Virus record (IMG/VR): IMGVR_UViG_3300006928_000132
Coordinates: 1-20,937 of that record
DNA: 20,937 bases
Strand: one strand, 5' to 3'
Source: a virus
Shown: one piece after another, positions 1-7,709 of the stretch
Position numbering within the stretch: position 1 is the stretch's first letter
Layout of the letters: each line of letters opens with the position of its first letter
Notes under the pieces: generated by a model
Told to the model about the DNA's origin: nothing
The model's input: the letters and a program-made list of their open reading frames with translations, nothing else
Database searches by the model: none
Position numbers and translations under genes: made by a program

Positions 1-465
1 AAGCCTCTTGTGGTGTTCGCCCATCACAAGGATGTCGTGGAGAAACTATGGAATCAGAACTTGAGGCATGGGGAGATGATTGCTGGTTCCACACCAGACA
101 AGCAGAGACAGACAATAATCAAGGCATTCCAAGAAGGCAAGAGACCATTTCTGATTTGCAGCACGTTAGCAATGAAGGAAGGTGTGAACCTAGACGCGGC
201 TGATACCACACTATTCGTAGAGAGACAGTGGGTCCCAGCGCACGAAAAGCAGGCGGCGGCTCGTGTTAGAAGACTGACACAAGAGAGTTCCGTCTGTCAC
301 AAGGTAGTACTGAGTGCAAAGGATACCGTAGACACTCACTTCGATAAGGTCGTAAGTGAGAAAGAAGCCATTGTCAAGGCTGCTATAGACGGGACTGACG
401 GTGACGCAGAGGGCATCGCTAGCGCTCTCGCAGAATCCCTATTAGAAGGGAGAGTAAGATTATGA
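1..465 (+). CDS. SNF2-type superfamily 2 helicase, C-terminal part (5' end off window)
   Basis: The reading frame is open from base 1, so only the last ~154 residues are seen. They look like the second RecA-like lobe of an SNF2/RAD54-family DNA-dependent ATPase: a motif IV-like strand (VVFAHHKDVV), a PDKQRQTIIKAFQEG helix, a motif V-like STLAMKEGVNL and a motif VI-like QAAARVRRLTQ, where the two arginines would contact ATP. The family remodels protein-DNA complexes or translocates on duplex DNA; in viruses such proteins often sit with replication and recombination genes. The N-terminal lobe with Walker A and DEAD-box motifs must lie upstream, outside this window. The stop codon overlaps the next start by 4 bases, so it is probably co-transcribed with what follows. 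The helicase class is fairly sure; the exact role is unknown. Confidence 0.75.
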   Translation, partial: KPLVVFAHHKDVVEKLWNQNLRHGEMIAGSTPDKQRQTIIKAFQEGKRPFLICSTLAMKEGVNLDAADTTLFVERQWVPAHEKQAAARVRRLTQESSVCHKVVLSAKDTVDTHFDKVVSEKEAIVKAAIDGTDGDAEGIASALAESLLEGRVRL

Positions 466-842
466 GTGGAAGAATAAGAGAGAGAAATGTAGAAGGAATA
501 ACGAAAGCGAAGAGTGTGAAGCACGCAGAGTATGAAATAATCAAGGTAATGCTGTATGATGGCTGGAGGCCGATAGACCACATCCACCTAGATAGATTGT
601 ATTGCAAGTTAGTGCCTGAGGTACGGAGTGGGAATGGAATAAAGACTTCCAGATTCGGTTGGCGTGACCAACATGCAGCAAAGCGGTTTGAGACAGCATG
701 CAATAACATAGGCAATGTCATGCGGACGATGCTCTCCAAGAGGGTGAAGCACCTACCTGAGGAGCATGAGGACTACCTGCCCCTAGAGGAATGGTTGGAA
801 CTCGATGAGATGAGAGTTGACGATGTGAGGAAGAGCAGATGA
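462..842 (+). CDS. Hypothetical protein, 126 aa
   Basis: I do not recognise this family. The protein is soluble and highly charged, with an Arg/Lys-rich N-terminus (MSGRIRERN) and an acidic stretch near the end (EEHEDYLPLEEWLELDE). No cysteine pairs, membrane segment or nucleotide-binding loop is visible. The middle (EYEIIKVMLYDGWRPIDHIHLDRL) resembles the first helices of a winged-helix fold, so DNA binding is possible but not shown. ATG overlaps the upstream TGA (ATGA), and its own stop overlaps the ATG of the next small frame in the same way, which supports it as a real gene in a translationally coupled string. Confidence 0.6.
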   Translation: MSGRIRERNVEGITKAKSVKHAEYEIIKVMLYDGWRPIDHIHLDRLYCKLVPEVRSGNGIKTSRFGWRDQHAAKRFETACNNIGNVMRTMLSKRVKHLPEEHEDYLPLEEWLELDEMRVDDVRKSR

Positions 843-958
843 TAAAGAGAATGATAGTCAAAATATGGCGATTCTTCACACAAGAAGAAGGAATGACATG
901 GGACAGATACCATAGGAATATGGAAAGGAGGAAGAAAAATGAAAATAATAACAGATAG
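839..958 (+). CDS. Possible microprotein, 39 aa, basic
   Basis: ATG at 839 overlaps the previous stop as ATGA. The frame encodes a short, strongly basic peptide that starts MIKRMIVKIWRFF and ends in a Lys/Asn/Arg-rich tail, and it stops 20 bases inside the next gene. Coupling and position argue for translation; length and lack of any recognisable motif argue for caution. It covers the only gap in this part of the gene string. Function unknown. Confidence 0.35.
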   Translation: MIKRMIVKIWRFFTQEEGMTWDRYHRNMERRKKNENNNR

Positions 959-1280
959 AATGAACGCAATTGAGTTGCAAACGAGAGAATTACTAGAGAA
1001 AGCGAGGTTTCTGGAAGACGAGAAGGACATGTTGGACAGTCTGATGGACTGCAGTGTGCATGACCATCAATGGGTACTGCGGAATGTGGTGAGTGACCTC
1101 ACCAAGGTCTTCCAGTTTGACATAGAATGTGAGAGGTGTGGGGGATTTGCATATTTTGGTAGTGGTGAGAATATACATCTCATCGGAGGAAGAAACCACG
1201 ACATTCGCGCCGTACATGTTCTAAAGATACGCACACAGCAAGGGGCGCCACTGTCTGACCTCGTGGGGGAAGAGGAATGA
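939..1280 (+). CDS. Hypothetical protein with coiled-coil start and Cys pair, 113 aa
   Basis: A strong Shine-Dalgarno stretch (GGAAAGGAGGAAG, about 922-934) lies just upstream of ATG 939, which fixes this start. Residues ~8-35 form a likely helix or coiled coil rich in Glu, Leu and Arg (MNAIELQTRELLEKARFLED). The rest contains Cys/His residues (CSVHDHQW, then CERCGG) that could hold one zinc ion in a treble-clef-like module. I do not recognise the family. It is the first of a set of small Cys-pair proteins in this genome. The stop overlaps the next ATG by 4 bases. Confidence 0.6.
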   Translation: MKIITDRMNAIELQTRELLEKARFLEDEKDMLDSLMDCSVHDHQWVLRNVVSDLTKVFQFDIECERCGGFAYFGSGENIHLIGGRNHDIRAVHVLKIRTQQGAPLSDLVGEEE

Positions 1281-1579
1281 GAGAGGACACCGAAATATTG
1301 GTGTCTGACCTCAATGAGGATTGTGAATGGAGAGAGGGCTTGGAAGTCACTCACCTAACCAATATCCTAGGCGAGAAGCATGAGGTCATCATGGTCATGC
1401 CTTTCAGAGAGATAGATTGGAAGCACACGGTAAAGGCATGCAGTAGATGCATGAGCCCATTCGAGGGCTCCGAGCCAATGGTCTTCACAGAGAAATACTG
1501 GGTCTATCCATGTAGGTGTTGCGAGCATTTCATATGGTACCATGTCCACACAGGGGGTGAACATGATGCATTCCAGTGA
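1277..1579 (+). CDS. Small Cys-rich (zinc-binding?) protein, 100 aa
   Basis: ATG overlaps the previous stop (ATGA). The second half carries CSRC and CRCC about 25 residues apart, the arrangement of a zinc ribbon or zinc knuckle, followed by an aromatic/His-rich end (EHFIWYHVHTGG). The N-terminal half is acidic and unremarkable. No family recognised. It ends 17 bases inside the next gene. Zinc binding is inferred from cysteine spacing only. Confidence 0.6.
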   Translation: MREDTEILVSDLNEDCEWREGLEVTHLTNILGEKHEVIMVMPFREIDWKHTVKACSRCMSPFEGSEPMVFTEKYWVYPCRCCEHFIWYHVHTGGEHDAFQ

Positions 1580-2288
1580 GTGGCAACCAACCGAAGAGGA
1601 TTTGAAATGGACGACTAAGGTCCTAGAGGGACTACAAGAAGGGCAGGATTGGATGGAAGGCGAGATGGCCTTCAGGAAGACTGGAGAGAAGACTCTCAGG
1701 TTGCTCACGAGAACCGAGCGCGCGGCATTAGCACTCGCGCGCGTGGCCACCATCCTCGATGATTTAGAATGGGAATTAATTGTAGATGATGCAAAGATAA
1801 TCCCAGATGACCCAATGGCGGCAGCCGAAGCCATTCAGAAGGAGGCACAATCATGGGTATGCCCTGCTTGTAAGGAGATACACGTCGTAGATATGGATTT
1901 GGATGATGTGAGATGGTCTGAGATGGGTAGCACAGTGTATATCAACGAAGAAGGTGATACCAGCGAGCAAGACAGGTGGGTCATATCTGTAACGTGCGCG
2001 TGTAAGGAAACACTGTACCTCAGCCCAGATGATTACTACCTTGTAGCAGGCGACATGAATTTCTATCGCTGGATATACGAGCATGATGGTAAGACTTGGG
2101 TCGCGCGCGCGCTTTCAAACGAGGAAATCATAGAAAGAGTAGATGAGGAGTACAAGGAGAACACATCATGGACATATGGAAATGACCAACATCTAGGGAC
2201 AACCTTTCAAGGGAACACCGTCCCGCCCCACATGCGAGGCACCTTCTGTACCTTCAGTCGGATGCGCGCAGGGGAGGAAGAAGAGTGA
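1563..2288 (+). CDS. Hypothetical zinc-ribbon-like protein, ~241 aa
   Basis: An upstream in-frame ATG exists at 1542, but the Shine-Dalgarno-like AGGGGGTGA at ~1552-1559 points to ATG 1563 (MMHSSEWQ), giving ~241 residues. The N-terminal ~90 residues are mostly helical and charged. The central part has a CPAC pair and, about 55 residues later, a CAC pair (TCACKE), which probably form a long-looped zinc ribbon; the C-terminal part is rich in Trp, Tyr and acidic residues. I do not recognise the family. It overlaps the next GTG start by 4 bases. Alternating CG tracts in its coding sequence (near 1716-1745 and 2101-2113) are unusual for this window. Confidence 0.6.
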   Translation: MMHSSEWQPTEEDLKWTTKVLEGLQEGQDWMEGEMAFRKTGEKTLRLLTRTERAALALARVATILDDLEWELIVDDAKIIPDDPMAAAEAIQKEAQSWVCPACKEIHVVDMDLDDVRWSEMGSTVYINEEGDTSEQDRWVISVTCACKETLYLSPDDYYLVAGDMNFYRWIYEHDGKTWVARALSNEEIIERVDEEYKENTSWTYGNDQHLGTTFQGNTVPPHMRGTFCTFSRMRAGEEEE

Positions 2289-2773
2289 GAACAACACGCA
2301 TAAGACAAAAAGTGAAGAAGTACCTAATGGAGAAAGACGAGGAACAAACGACTGAGGCCATATTTGACCATGTGAACAACACCATGAAATGGGGTGTCAC
2401 AATGCAACAATTGGGCAATGTCTTGGCTAAGGACAAGGACATAAAGCAGGTCGGCCTAGTCAAGAAATCAGGTTCTATTTCAGGACGATACACCATGATG
2501 ACATGGACTTTGAGAGACGGATTCGAGAAGGACAACCCGCCCATGAACAAAGACCAACTTGTGCAGAATATCATAGCGTGGCTAGACAATGCCGGGCCCG
2601 GAGACTACGTCGCGCGCGATATACGCAAGGGTTTGGGGAGTCATTACTCAATCAATTCTAATGTGTTCCAGCACGTAAAACGACACGCGCCTGAATGGCT
2701 GTCAGTCATGCCAAACAAAGCACCGAGAGGTTGTGTTTTGTATAGAGTAGAGCCAAGAAAGTTCATAGACTAG
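2285..2773 (+). CDS. Tandem winged-helix DNA-binding protein (putative), 162 aa
   Basis: The start is a GTG that overlaps the previous TGA; GGGGAGGAAG at ~2271-2280 is a good Shine-Dalgarno site at the right distance. The protein reads as two similar halves. Residues ~1-78 run helix, helix (TTEAIFDHVNN), a recognition-like helix (TMQQLGNVLAKD), then a wing ending YTMMTWTL. Residues ~88-160 repeat this layout (QLVQNIIAWLDNAG, ARDIRKGLG, NSNVFQHVKRH, wing ending CVLYRV). This suggests two winged-helix domains binding DNA, possibly as a viral transcription or replication-origin factor. The fold is inferred by eye from predicted secondary structure; no specific family is named. Confidence 0.55.
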   Translation: MRTTRIRQKVKKYLMEKDEEQTTEAIFDHVNNTMKWGVTMQQLGNVLAKDKDIKQVGLVKKSGSISGRYTMMTWTLRDGFEKDNPPMNKDQLVQNIIAWLDNAGPGDYVARDIRKGLGSHYSINSNVFQHVKRHAPEWLSVMPNKAPRGCVLYRVEPRKFID

Positions 2774-2791
2774 GTTCATTCTGGTCAATCT

Positions 2792-4132
2792 ATGAGGTTG
2801 GTTGAAGCGGCTAATGCAATAGCGGCAGTGAGGACAGCCGATGACAGCACTCGACAGCAAGAGAAGATGCTCTATGATTTCCTATGCGCGAACAAGGATT
2901 CAATAGAAGAATTCTGTGCTTTGTTGTATGGGCCTGCTCTGCTCAAACCAGAGCATGTAATGCGCGCGATACATCACGACTTCGCTATATTCCCAGAAGA
3001 GTTTGAACTCCTCGAAGGAGAGCCTCTCATCCCCACTCTAGTGTCAGAGTCTCCATCTGAATGTGATGTGAGCATGACAATACCAGAGGCACTCCATCTC
3101 ATGCAGAGCATTGGGAATTGGAAAGGAGTGAGCATCAAAGCAGTGATGGGGAGAATGGATGCCATCTCTGCTGATGTCCTCTGGCGTAGAGCGCTGGGAG
3201 ACGCACCCGCGCTTCCGAGAAAGAGGTTGATGAGAGCCATAGCGCACGGCACTGGCTACTCACCAGAGAGGCTCACTAGCGCTCTCGCAGTAGAGCCTAT
3301 GGAGACCGTCCTCACCAAAGCACTCGAAGGCTCTCTGTCAGACAACTTCGCCATAGAACCCGGACATCCCTTCAAGGCTCCATCGTTTGCAGCATGGCGT
3401 TATTGGAGTGTCCCATTCGAGGATACCTACTACGAGAAGAGTAGTGGTGCTAGATACTACGCGCACAAGGTGCAAGGGGAGACATTCCTATATGACAGTC
3501 AGGGGGAATTAGTGAAAGGAGAAGCGCACATTACATATGACGGCGACTGTGTAGCCTTGGTAGATAAAGAAGGTACAGTGTTAGAATGGCTACATACAGA
3601 CGATGAGCCTGACATCTGGTGCGATTCGTACTCGAATAGAGCAGTAGCACCCAAGAAAGTCAAGGATAGCCAGCATTTACGACAATTGTGCGAGACCCTA
3701 GAAGAAGGAGAAGTGCTTAGGCTGCTGGACGAGACTAGGCCACATATTCACAGTCAGCACAAAGGAGGTTTCATTCTCCCCCGGAGAGTGTATGAACTAC
3801 CACTTCTGATAACTGCAGGGAAAATCAAGTCAGATGGTATCTGGGTTTCCCTGAAGATAGAGGCAATGGATGGCTTCGACCCCATTCATGTCGGCTACTC
3901 CAATATCAAGCGCACATCCATACCAGATAATCCGGTACTGAAAGAAGCAACAAACAAATTCGTATGGGAGCAACTCGAGCCTCCTTTGGTGGGCTCATTT
4001 CACGCACTAAGAGTGAGAGAGGGGAAATTAGAAGGGGCCTACTTAGTCTCGCTTGCAACAGAGAAGGGTATGAATGACGTAATGCAATATGGGGACCTAT
4101 GGAGTATTGATGGTGATGGACAGGCACGATGA
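2792..4132 (+). CDS. Divergent ATP-dependent DNA ligase-like protein, possibly inactive, 446 aa
   Basis: The architecture follows archaeal/eukaryotic ATP-dependent DNA ligases, which seal nicks through a lysine-AMP intermediate. Residues ~95-185 resemble the helical DNA-binding domain (repeated helices ending in MRAIAHGTGYSPERLTSAL). GHPFKAPSFA (~191-200) sits where ligases have PxxPMLA. KSSGAR (216-221) matches motif I KxDGxR, with Lys216, Gly219 and Arg221 kept but Asp replaced by Ser. ITYDGDCVAL (~247-256) matches motif III (DGE becomes DGD), GGFILP resembles motif IV with the usual Glu and Lys lost, and GKIK resembles motif V, followed by an OB-like tail. The 446 residues are somewhat short for LigB (~550). 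It could be a weakly active ligase or a pseudoenzyme. An 18-base gap precedes ATG and no clear Shine-Dalgarno is seen. Confidence 0.5.
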   Translation: MRLVEAANAIAAVRTADDSTRQQEKMLYDFLCANKDSIEEFCALLYGPALLKPEHVMRAIHHDFAIFPEEFELLEGEPLIPTLVSESPSECDVSMTIPEALHLMQSIGNWKGVSIKAVMGRMDAISADVLWRRALGDAPALPRKRLMRAIAHGTGYSPERLTSALAVEPMETVLTKALEGSLSDNFAIEPGHPFKAPSFAAWRYWSVPFEDTYYEKSSGARYYAHKVQGETFLYDSQGELVKGEAHITYDGDCVALVDKEGTVLEWLHTDDEPDIWCDSYSNRAVAPKKVKDSQHLRQLCETLEEGEVLRLLDETRPHIHSQHKGGFILPRRVYELPLLITAGKIKSDGIWVSLKIEAMDGFDPIHVGYSNIKRTSIPDNPVLKEATNKFVWEQLEPPLVGSFHALRVREGKLEGAYLVSLATEKGMNDVMQYGDLWSIDGDGQAR

Positions 4133-4472
4133 TTTCTTCTTAGCGTGGCTCGCACGTGATGCGCGTTTCCAAGCGAGCGTGCACTTTGCACCAAAGACGA
4201 AACTAGGGTACACCATACACAGGAAACTCTACACCAGTATGCAAGATGAGCCAGATTTGAATCTCTGGTTATCATCCAAGGGCGTTCACGGTAGGGTCCT
4301 GAGAGATGTGAAGCAGATACGTAGGGTAATCAGCCTCTTGGAGCCTGTCTGGAGCGCCGTGAAGGACCGGGATAACCTCGAGAGGCTCCTGACCACTATG
4401 GAGGCTGCTACAGCCCGTAAAATGACCCATCCTGAGATGGAACAAATAATCTCTAAGTTAGATTATTACTAA
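4110..4472 (+). CDS. Degenerate LAGLIDADG-like protein (putative), ~120 aa
   Basis: In-frame starts are at 4089, 4110 and 4116; GGAG at 4101-4104 favours ATG 4110. The order of elements resembles a single-motif LAGLIDADG homing endonuclease domain: an opening helix LAWLARDARF in the place of LAGLIDADG, a Gly-Tyr (LGYTI) strand pair, a DEPDLNLWL helix, a short strand, RRVISLLEPV, and a closing TARKMTHPEMEQIISKL helix similar to the HLT/EG end of such proteins. The last acidic residue of the motif, normally catalytic, is Ala here, so nuclease activity is unlikely. It may be a remnant or a repurposed DNA-binding protein. It lies between the ligase-like gene and a promoter, as the last gene of its block. 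The family call is tentative. Confidence 0.4.
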   Translation: MVMDRHDDFFLAWLARDARFQASVHFAPKTKLGYTIHRKLYTSMQDEPDLNLWLSSKGVHGRVLRDVKQIRRVISLLEPVWSAVKDRDNLERLLTTMEAATARKMTHPEMEQIISKLDYY

Positions 4473-4500
4473 GAGAACTAAGAAAGAAAACAAGATTCTT

Positions 4501-4539
4501 GCGAATGTTTATAGCCTTGGTTTTGCCACGTAGGGTTCC
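4501..4539 (+). promoter_or_regulatory. Archaeal TATA-type promoter for the replication block, leaderless
   Basis: TTTATAGCC at 4508-4516 lies 32 bases before ATG 4540, in one of the few intergenic gaps (4473-4539). With the usual archaeal TATA-to-start distance (about 25-30 bases), transcription would begin at or just before the ATG, so the mRNA would be leaderless; no Shine-Dalgarno is seen before this ATG. The core is nearly the same as the element at 14632. Confidence 0.6.
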
Positions 4540-5397
4540 ATGCAATTGGAAGAGATGGTACACGATGAAAGCCACCCCCTCACTGCTCTCAAGAGGGCAG
4601 TGGATGACGGTAATGTCCCCGACTTGCTATTAGTCGGACCACCCGGTACTGGAAAGACAACTACAGCCCACGCGCTCGCGCGCGCGTTACAGGCTGATAT
4701 TCATGAATTCAACGCATCAGATGAGCGAGGTATAGAATTCGTACGTACACGTGTCAAGGAAGTCGCCACTCAGAGGGGTTATGCAGAGCATACCATCATC
4801 CTACTAGATGAGGCAGACGGCCTCACTAAACAAGCACAGGACGCGCTTAGGAGAATAATAGAGACTGGGCACGCACTATTCATACTCACAGCAAACGAAG
4901 AAGCGAATATCATACCGGCTATACGCTCGCGATGCTACACATGCAAATTCAGACCATACAATGCCAAGGAGGTCGAGATGTTCCTCCCCAATTGGGCGAA
5001 GTCCCTAGCAGTGGAGACATGCAATGCCTATAATGGTGACCTTAGGCGCATTGGTCTAGCGATAGATGCCACCAACAGGGATTTCGACGGTCTCAAAAGC
5101 ATGGTAGGTTCAGCAGCAAAGGCCTATTCAGACCCTGCTCTGTCCTTGGTAGGTGGTGATTGGGTAGCCCTCCGAACGGAATTATCTCGAATTGATACAC
5201 ACTCAAATGTTGCTTTATTGAACAGGTTGCACGAAAAAGTGCGACAACTTGATATGCCGCCCTCGCGGTTCCATCACTATTCCCGCATCTGGGGAGATGC
5301 AGTGCTAGCCGCCCACCAGTGGCCCCTCTCACAAGAGGGGTTCATTGATTGGTTCGTGGGTAGCCTCGCTTCCCTGTGGGATGAAAAAGAAGAGTGA
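4540..5397 (+). CDS. rfcS: Replication factor C small subunit (clamp loader ATPase)
   Basis: This AAA+ protein would open and load the ring-shaped sliding clamp onto primed DNA. Visible motifs: Walker A GPPGTGKT (33-40), the RFC box NASDERG (58-64), Walker B LLDEAD (88-93), sensor 1 TANE (117-120) and the arginine-finger SRC (130-132). The C-terminal collar region is helical. At 285 residues it is shorter than typical archaeal RfcS (~320), missing part of the N-terminal lead-in before the P-loop and probably part of the collar. No large subunit (RfcL) is visible here, so the loader may be a homopentamer or may borrow the host large subunit. It heads the transcription block that also encodes the clamp and polymerase. 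Stop overlaps the next start. Confidence 0.93.
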   Translation: MQLEEMVHDESHPLTALKRAVDDGNVPDLLLVGPPGTGKTTTAHALARALQADIHEFNASDERGIEFVRTRVKEVATQRGYAEHTIILLDEADGLTKQAQDALRRIIETGHALFILTANEEANIIPAIRSRCYTCKFRPYNAKEVEMFLPNWAKSLAVETCNAYNGDLRRIGLAIDATNRDFDGLKSMVGSAAKAYSDPALSLVGGDWVALRTELSRIDTHSNVALLNRLHEKVRQLDMPPSRFHHYSRIWGDAVLAAHQWPLSQEGFIDWFVGSLASLWDEKEE

Positions 5398-6716
5398 AAA
5401 AAATGACTGAAAAGAACATACCAGAAGAAGTAAAAGAAAGACTGCGATGGTATGCTGAACAACACAGCATATCTGAAGAAGATGCTGCTAAGCAGTATCT
5501 CGAGTACATCGAGGAACATCTCGGAATCGTCAATCTTCAAGAAGAAGATGAAGACTTCCTCGTCGACGCTGCAGAGACCTTCGTCGTCGAACGTAGAGTG
5601 ATGCAAAGCCCCGGTGGGAATGCCATTGAGTGGTGCGGCTGCTTTATCGCTATAGAGCCCAAGATGAGGGACAAGAGAGCCAAACTACGTAACGATGCAT
5701 TGAGCCAAGCGAGAAAAGACCTCAATAATGCCATTAACGCTGGTGTTGTCGCACGGGCATTCGTCGAGAATGGCGTCTGGATGCTTGAGAAGGCACATGG
5801 CATAGTAGCCTCGACACAAGACAGGTTCGTAGAGGGCGAAGACCCTTGGTTCCTAATCCGTGATAGCGGGATGACCCTTGCCCTGTTGCAGAGCAACCCA
5901 GATTGGGCCAGACATGGTGAGCCTATCGCCCCATCTCTATGGAGCAGGACTTACAGGTTCTACGGAAACACCGCAGAAAGGTTCGGTGAAGACCTAGAGA
6001 TGATACGCATAGACGTCGGTGGTTCTTCAGAAGAAGACGTGTCACACGCCGTTTCCTTCGGGCAACCATGTAAAATCCAACTAAGGCCACAACCAGCGAA
6101 CGTGAGCGAAGGTTGGGAAGACGTCTACCGTGCAGGTAATAATTTCTTCAAGAACATCAACTATACTGATGAGTTCGTTGAGAAGGAAGACCGAGCATAC
6201 TTGAAAGGCGAGATTCTGATGAGTGGCCTTCCTTGCTATATCTCAGACCTGACTGAATTGATGGAAGTGTACCAAAACCAATCCGAGAAGGTCGCAGGGT
6301 TCGATAATCCAATCGGCCCTATCGTTTGCATCAAGGGAAAGGTCACTGATATTAACAGGACTGGGTATGAGACTGAATACGACCCATGGGGCAAGGACTT
6401 CACAATGAGAGTCTCATCTTTCGGTCTACAGCGAGAATTCGCTAACGACATGTGGAGGCGAGAAGTATCAGTGAGAGTACACGGCTTCTTGGGTGACAAG
6501 TGCCATGCCTTCGATTACGAAGGCCGTGAGGGCTGGAAGCCTTACGCAGTCAAGTCCACAGTGTATATCTTCGGCAGACTCGGCATTCGTACTACCGATG
6601 ACGGCCAAGTACCTAACATCAAGGCTATGGGAATCTTCGTCCCCCCTCGACTGGCTATACCAGCCGGTGAGGGCGGTGACACTAGCCTAGAGCAATTCGG
6701 AAGTGAACAGTCATGA
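5394..6716 (+). CDS. OB-fold protein, putative RPA-like single-stranded DNA-binding protein, 440 aa
   Basis: The frame can start at GTG 5394 (overlapping the rfcS stop) or ATG 5403; neither has a convincing Shine-Dalgarno. The N-terminal ~45 residues (IPEEVKERLRWYAEQHSISE) form an amphipathic helical module like those at the front of archaeal RPA-type proteins. Residues ~305-425 have the alternating strands expected for an OB fold (GPIVCIKGKVTDIN, FTMRVSSFG, EVSVRVHGFLG, TVYIFGRLGI). In this position, between clamp loader and a RecA-like ATPase, a single-stranded DNA-binding role is the best guess. I see no CxxC zinc finger, which many euryarchaeal RPAs have. The acidic/Gly-rich tail is typical of SSB proteins, where it recruits partners. 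The assignment is by fold pattern and context only. Confidence 0.5.
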   Translation: MKKMTEKNIPEEVKERLRWYAEQHSISEEDAAKQYLEYIEEHLGIVNLQEEDEDFLVDAAETFVVERRVMQSPGGNAIEWCGCFIAIEPKMRDKRAKLRNDALSQARKDLNNAINAGVVARAFVENGVWMLEKAHGIVASTQDRFVEGEDPWFLIRDSGMTLALLQSNPDWARHGEPIAPSLWSRTYRFYGNTAERFGEDLEMIRIDVGGSSEEDVSHAVSFGQPCKIQLRPQPANVSEGWEDVYRAGNNFFKNINYTDEFVEKEDRAYLKGEILMSGLPCYISDLTELMEVYQNQSEKVAGFDNPIGPIVCIKGKVTDINRTGYETEYDPWGKDFTMRVSSFGLQREFANDMWRREVSVRVHGFLGDKCHAFDYEGREGWKPYAVKSTVYIFGRLGIRTTDDGQVPNIKAMGIFVPPRLAIPAGEGGDTSLEQFGSEQS

Positions 6717-7708
6717 GTGGATTCAAGGCTCTCAAGGAAAAGGAGCAGCAAGAAGAATCTGACATTGCGAAGGCTTCCAAGGATTGGAAGCAGTCTCTGG
6801 ACAAGGACCTAGGTCCTGACCCTAAGCAACATCTACCCACCCCCATGCAGCAGAAACCAAAGGAAACTGAATGGTTCGCTGAAGAAGTAGCACCGATGAC
6901 AGGCGATTTCGGTGGCATAGTCGGTGATGACGGAACCTGTAAGACTGCAGTGGTCTTCGATAGCATCCCAAAGGGGAAATCCTGCTTAGTGGTTGATTTC
7001 GACGGTGGCGGCGCAAAACTCCGAGATGCATTCTACGCAGACAGGCGCTCTGAGTTCAAGTGCCAGAACCCTTGGGTGATGCAGGACGAGGCTAGGACAG
7101 CCTACAACTACCCTGCTACACACGACAAGGTGATGGCAATAGGCAGAAGGGCTCTAGAGTGGGCACAGGCTCAAAACGAGTCTGGCTATACTGGTGAGAC
7201 CCTCCACACGGTTCTAGTGACTGCAGTGGACCTGTGGGACTCAGTAGCCAGTGCTTGTATGTTCATCGAGGACCTAGGAACAGCCCCAGACGGAATTGGG
7301 GCTAAAATCAGCCCTCACGAGAAAGTGGGGATGAGGTTCAACTGGCAGATACGCAGCACGCGATTCCACCAATTGACGTCACTATGCAGGGAATTGACCC
7401 GACACGGCGTCAATGTCTACTACGAGACGCACTGGAACTACGAACAGACCAAGGAAGGGACCATGACAGGGAACAAGAAGCCTAGATGGGAAAAGCAGAC
7501 GGCTAACTACCTACACACCATCATCGAGATGGGGTCACAGGCAGTTAGAGACGAAGAGGGGCGATTGACAGGCGAGACACGCTATGAGGCCACTTTCACC
7601 AAGTCTAGAAGCCAGCCTAACCTACTCAACAAGACTAGACTCGTCATGACTACATTCGACGATGCAGACCACAAATGGCATGGTCTCCCTGAACTTACGA
7701 GGGAGTGA
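6713..7708 (+). CDS. Sak4/RecA-like P-loop ATPase (AAA_24 type), 331 aa
   Basis: ATG overlaps the previous stop. After a charged ~60-residue leader, GIVGDDGTCKTAVV (69-82) is a P-loop, followed by a strand CLVVDFDGGG (91-100) typical of phage Sak4-type recombination ATPases, which help single-strand annealing or strand exchange. TVLVTAVDLWDS (166-177) lies where Walker B is expected, and a later FTKSRSQP segment may be the inter-subunit loop. Two oddities: the Gly before the P-loop Lys is Cys76, and the usual Walker B Asp position holds Thr170, with Asp173 nearby. Either the family tolerates this or ATP hydrolysis is altered. Its place between the SSB-like and clamp genes fits a recombination mediator. 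Confidence 0.6.
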   Translation: MSGFKALKEKEQQEESDIAKASKDWKQSLDKDLGPDPKQHLPTPMQQKPKETEWFAEEVAPMTGDFGGIVGDDGTCKTAVVFDSIPKGKSCLVVDFDGGGAKLRDAFYADRRSEFKCQNPWVMQDEARTAYNYPATHDKVMAIGRRALEWAQAQNESGYTGETLHTVLVTAVDLWDSVASACMFIEDLGTAPDGIGAKISPHEKVGMRFNWQIRSTRFHQLTSLCRELTRHGVNVYYETHWNYEQTKEGTMTGNKKPRWEKQTANYLHTIIEMGSQAVRDEEGRLTGETRYEATFTKSRSQPNLLNKTRLVMTTFDDADHKWHGLPELTRE

Positions 7709-7709
7709 G

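Noticed and set aside
336-3252. Several minus-strand open frames in the first 3 kb
   Set aside because: All are opposite well-coupled plus-strand genes, have no ribosome-binding sites and no recognisable domain.
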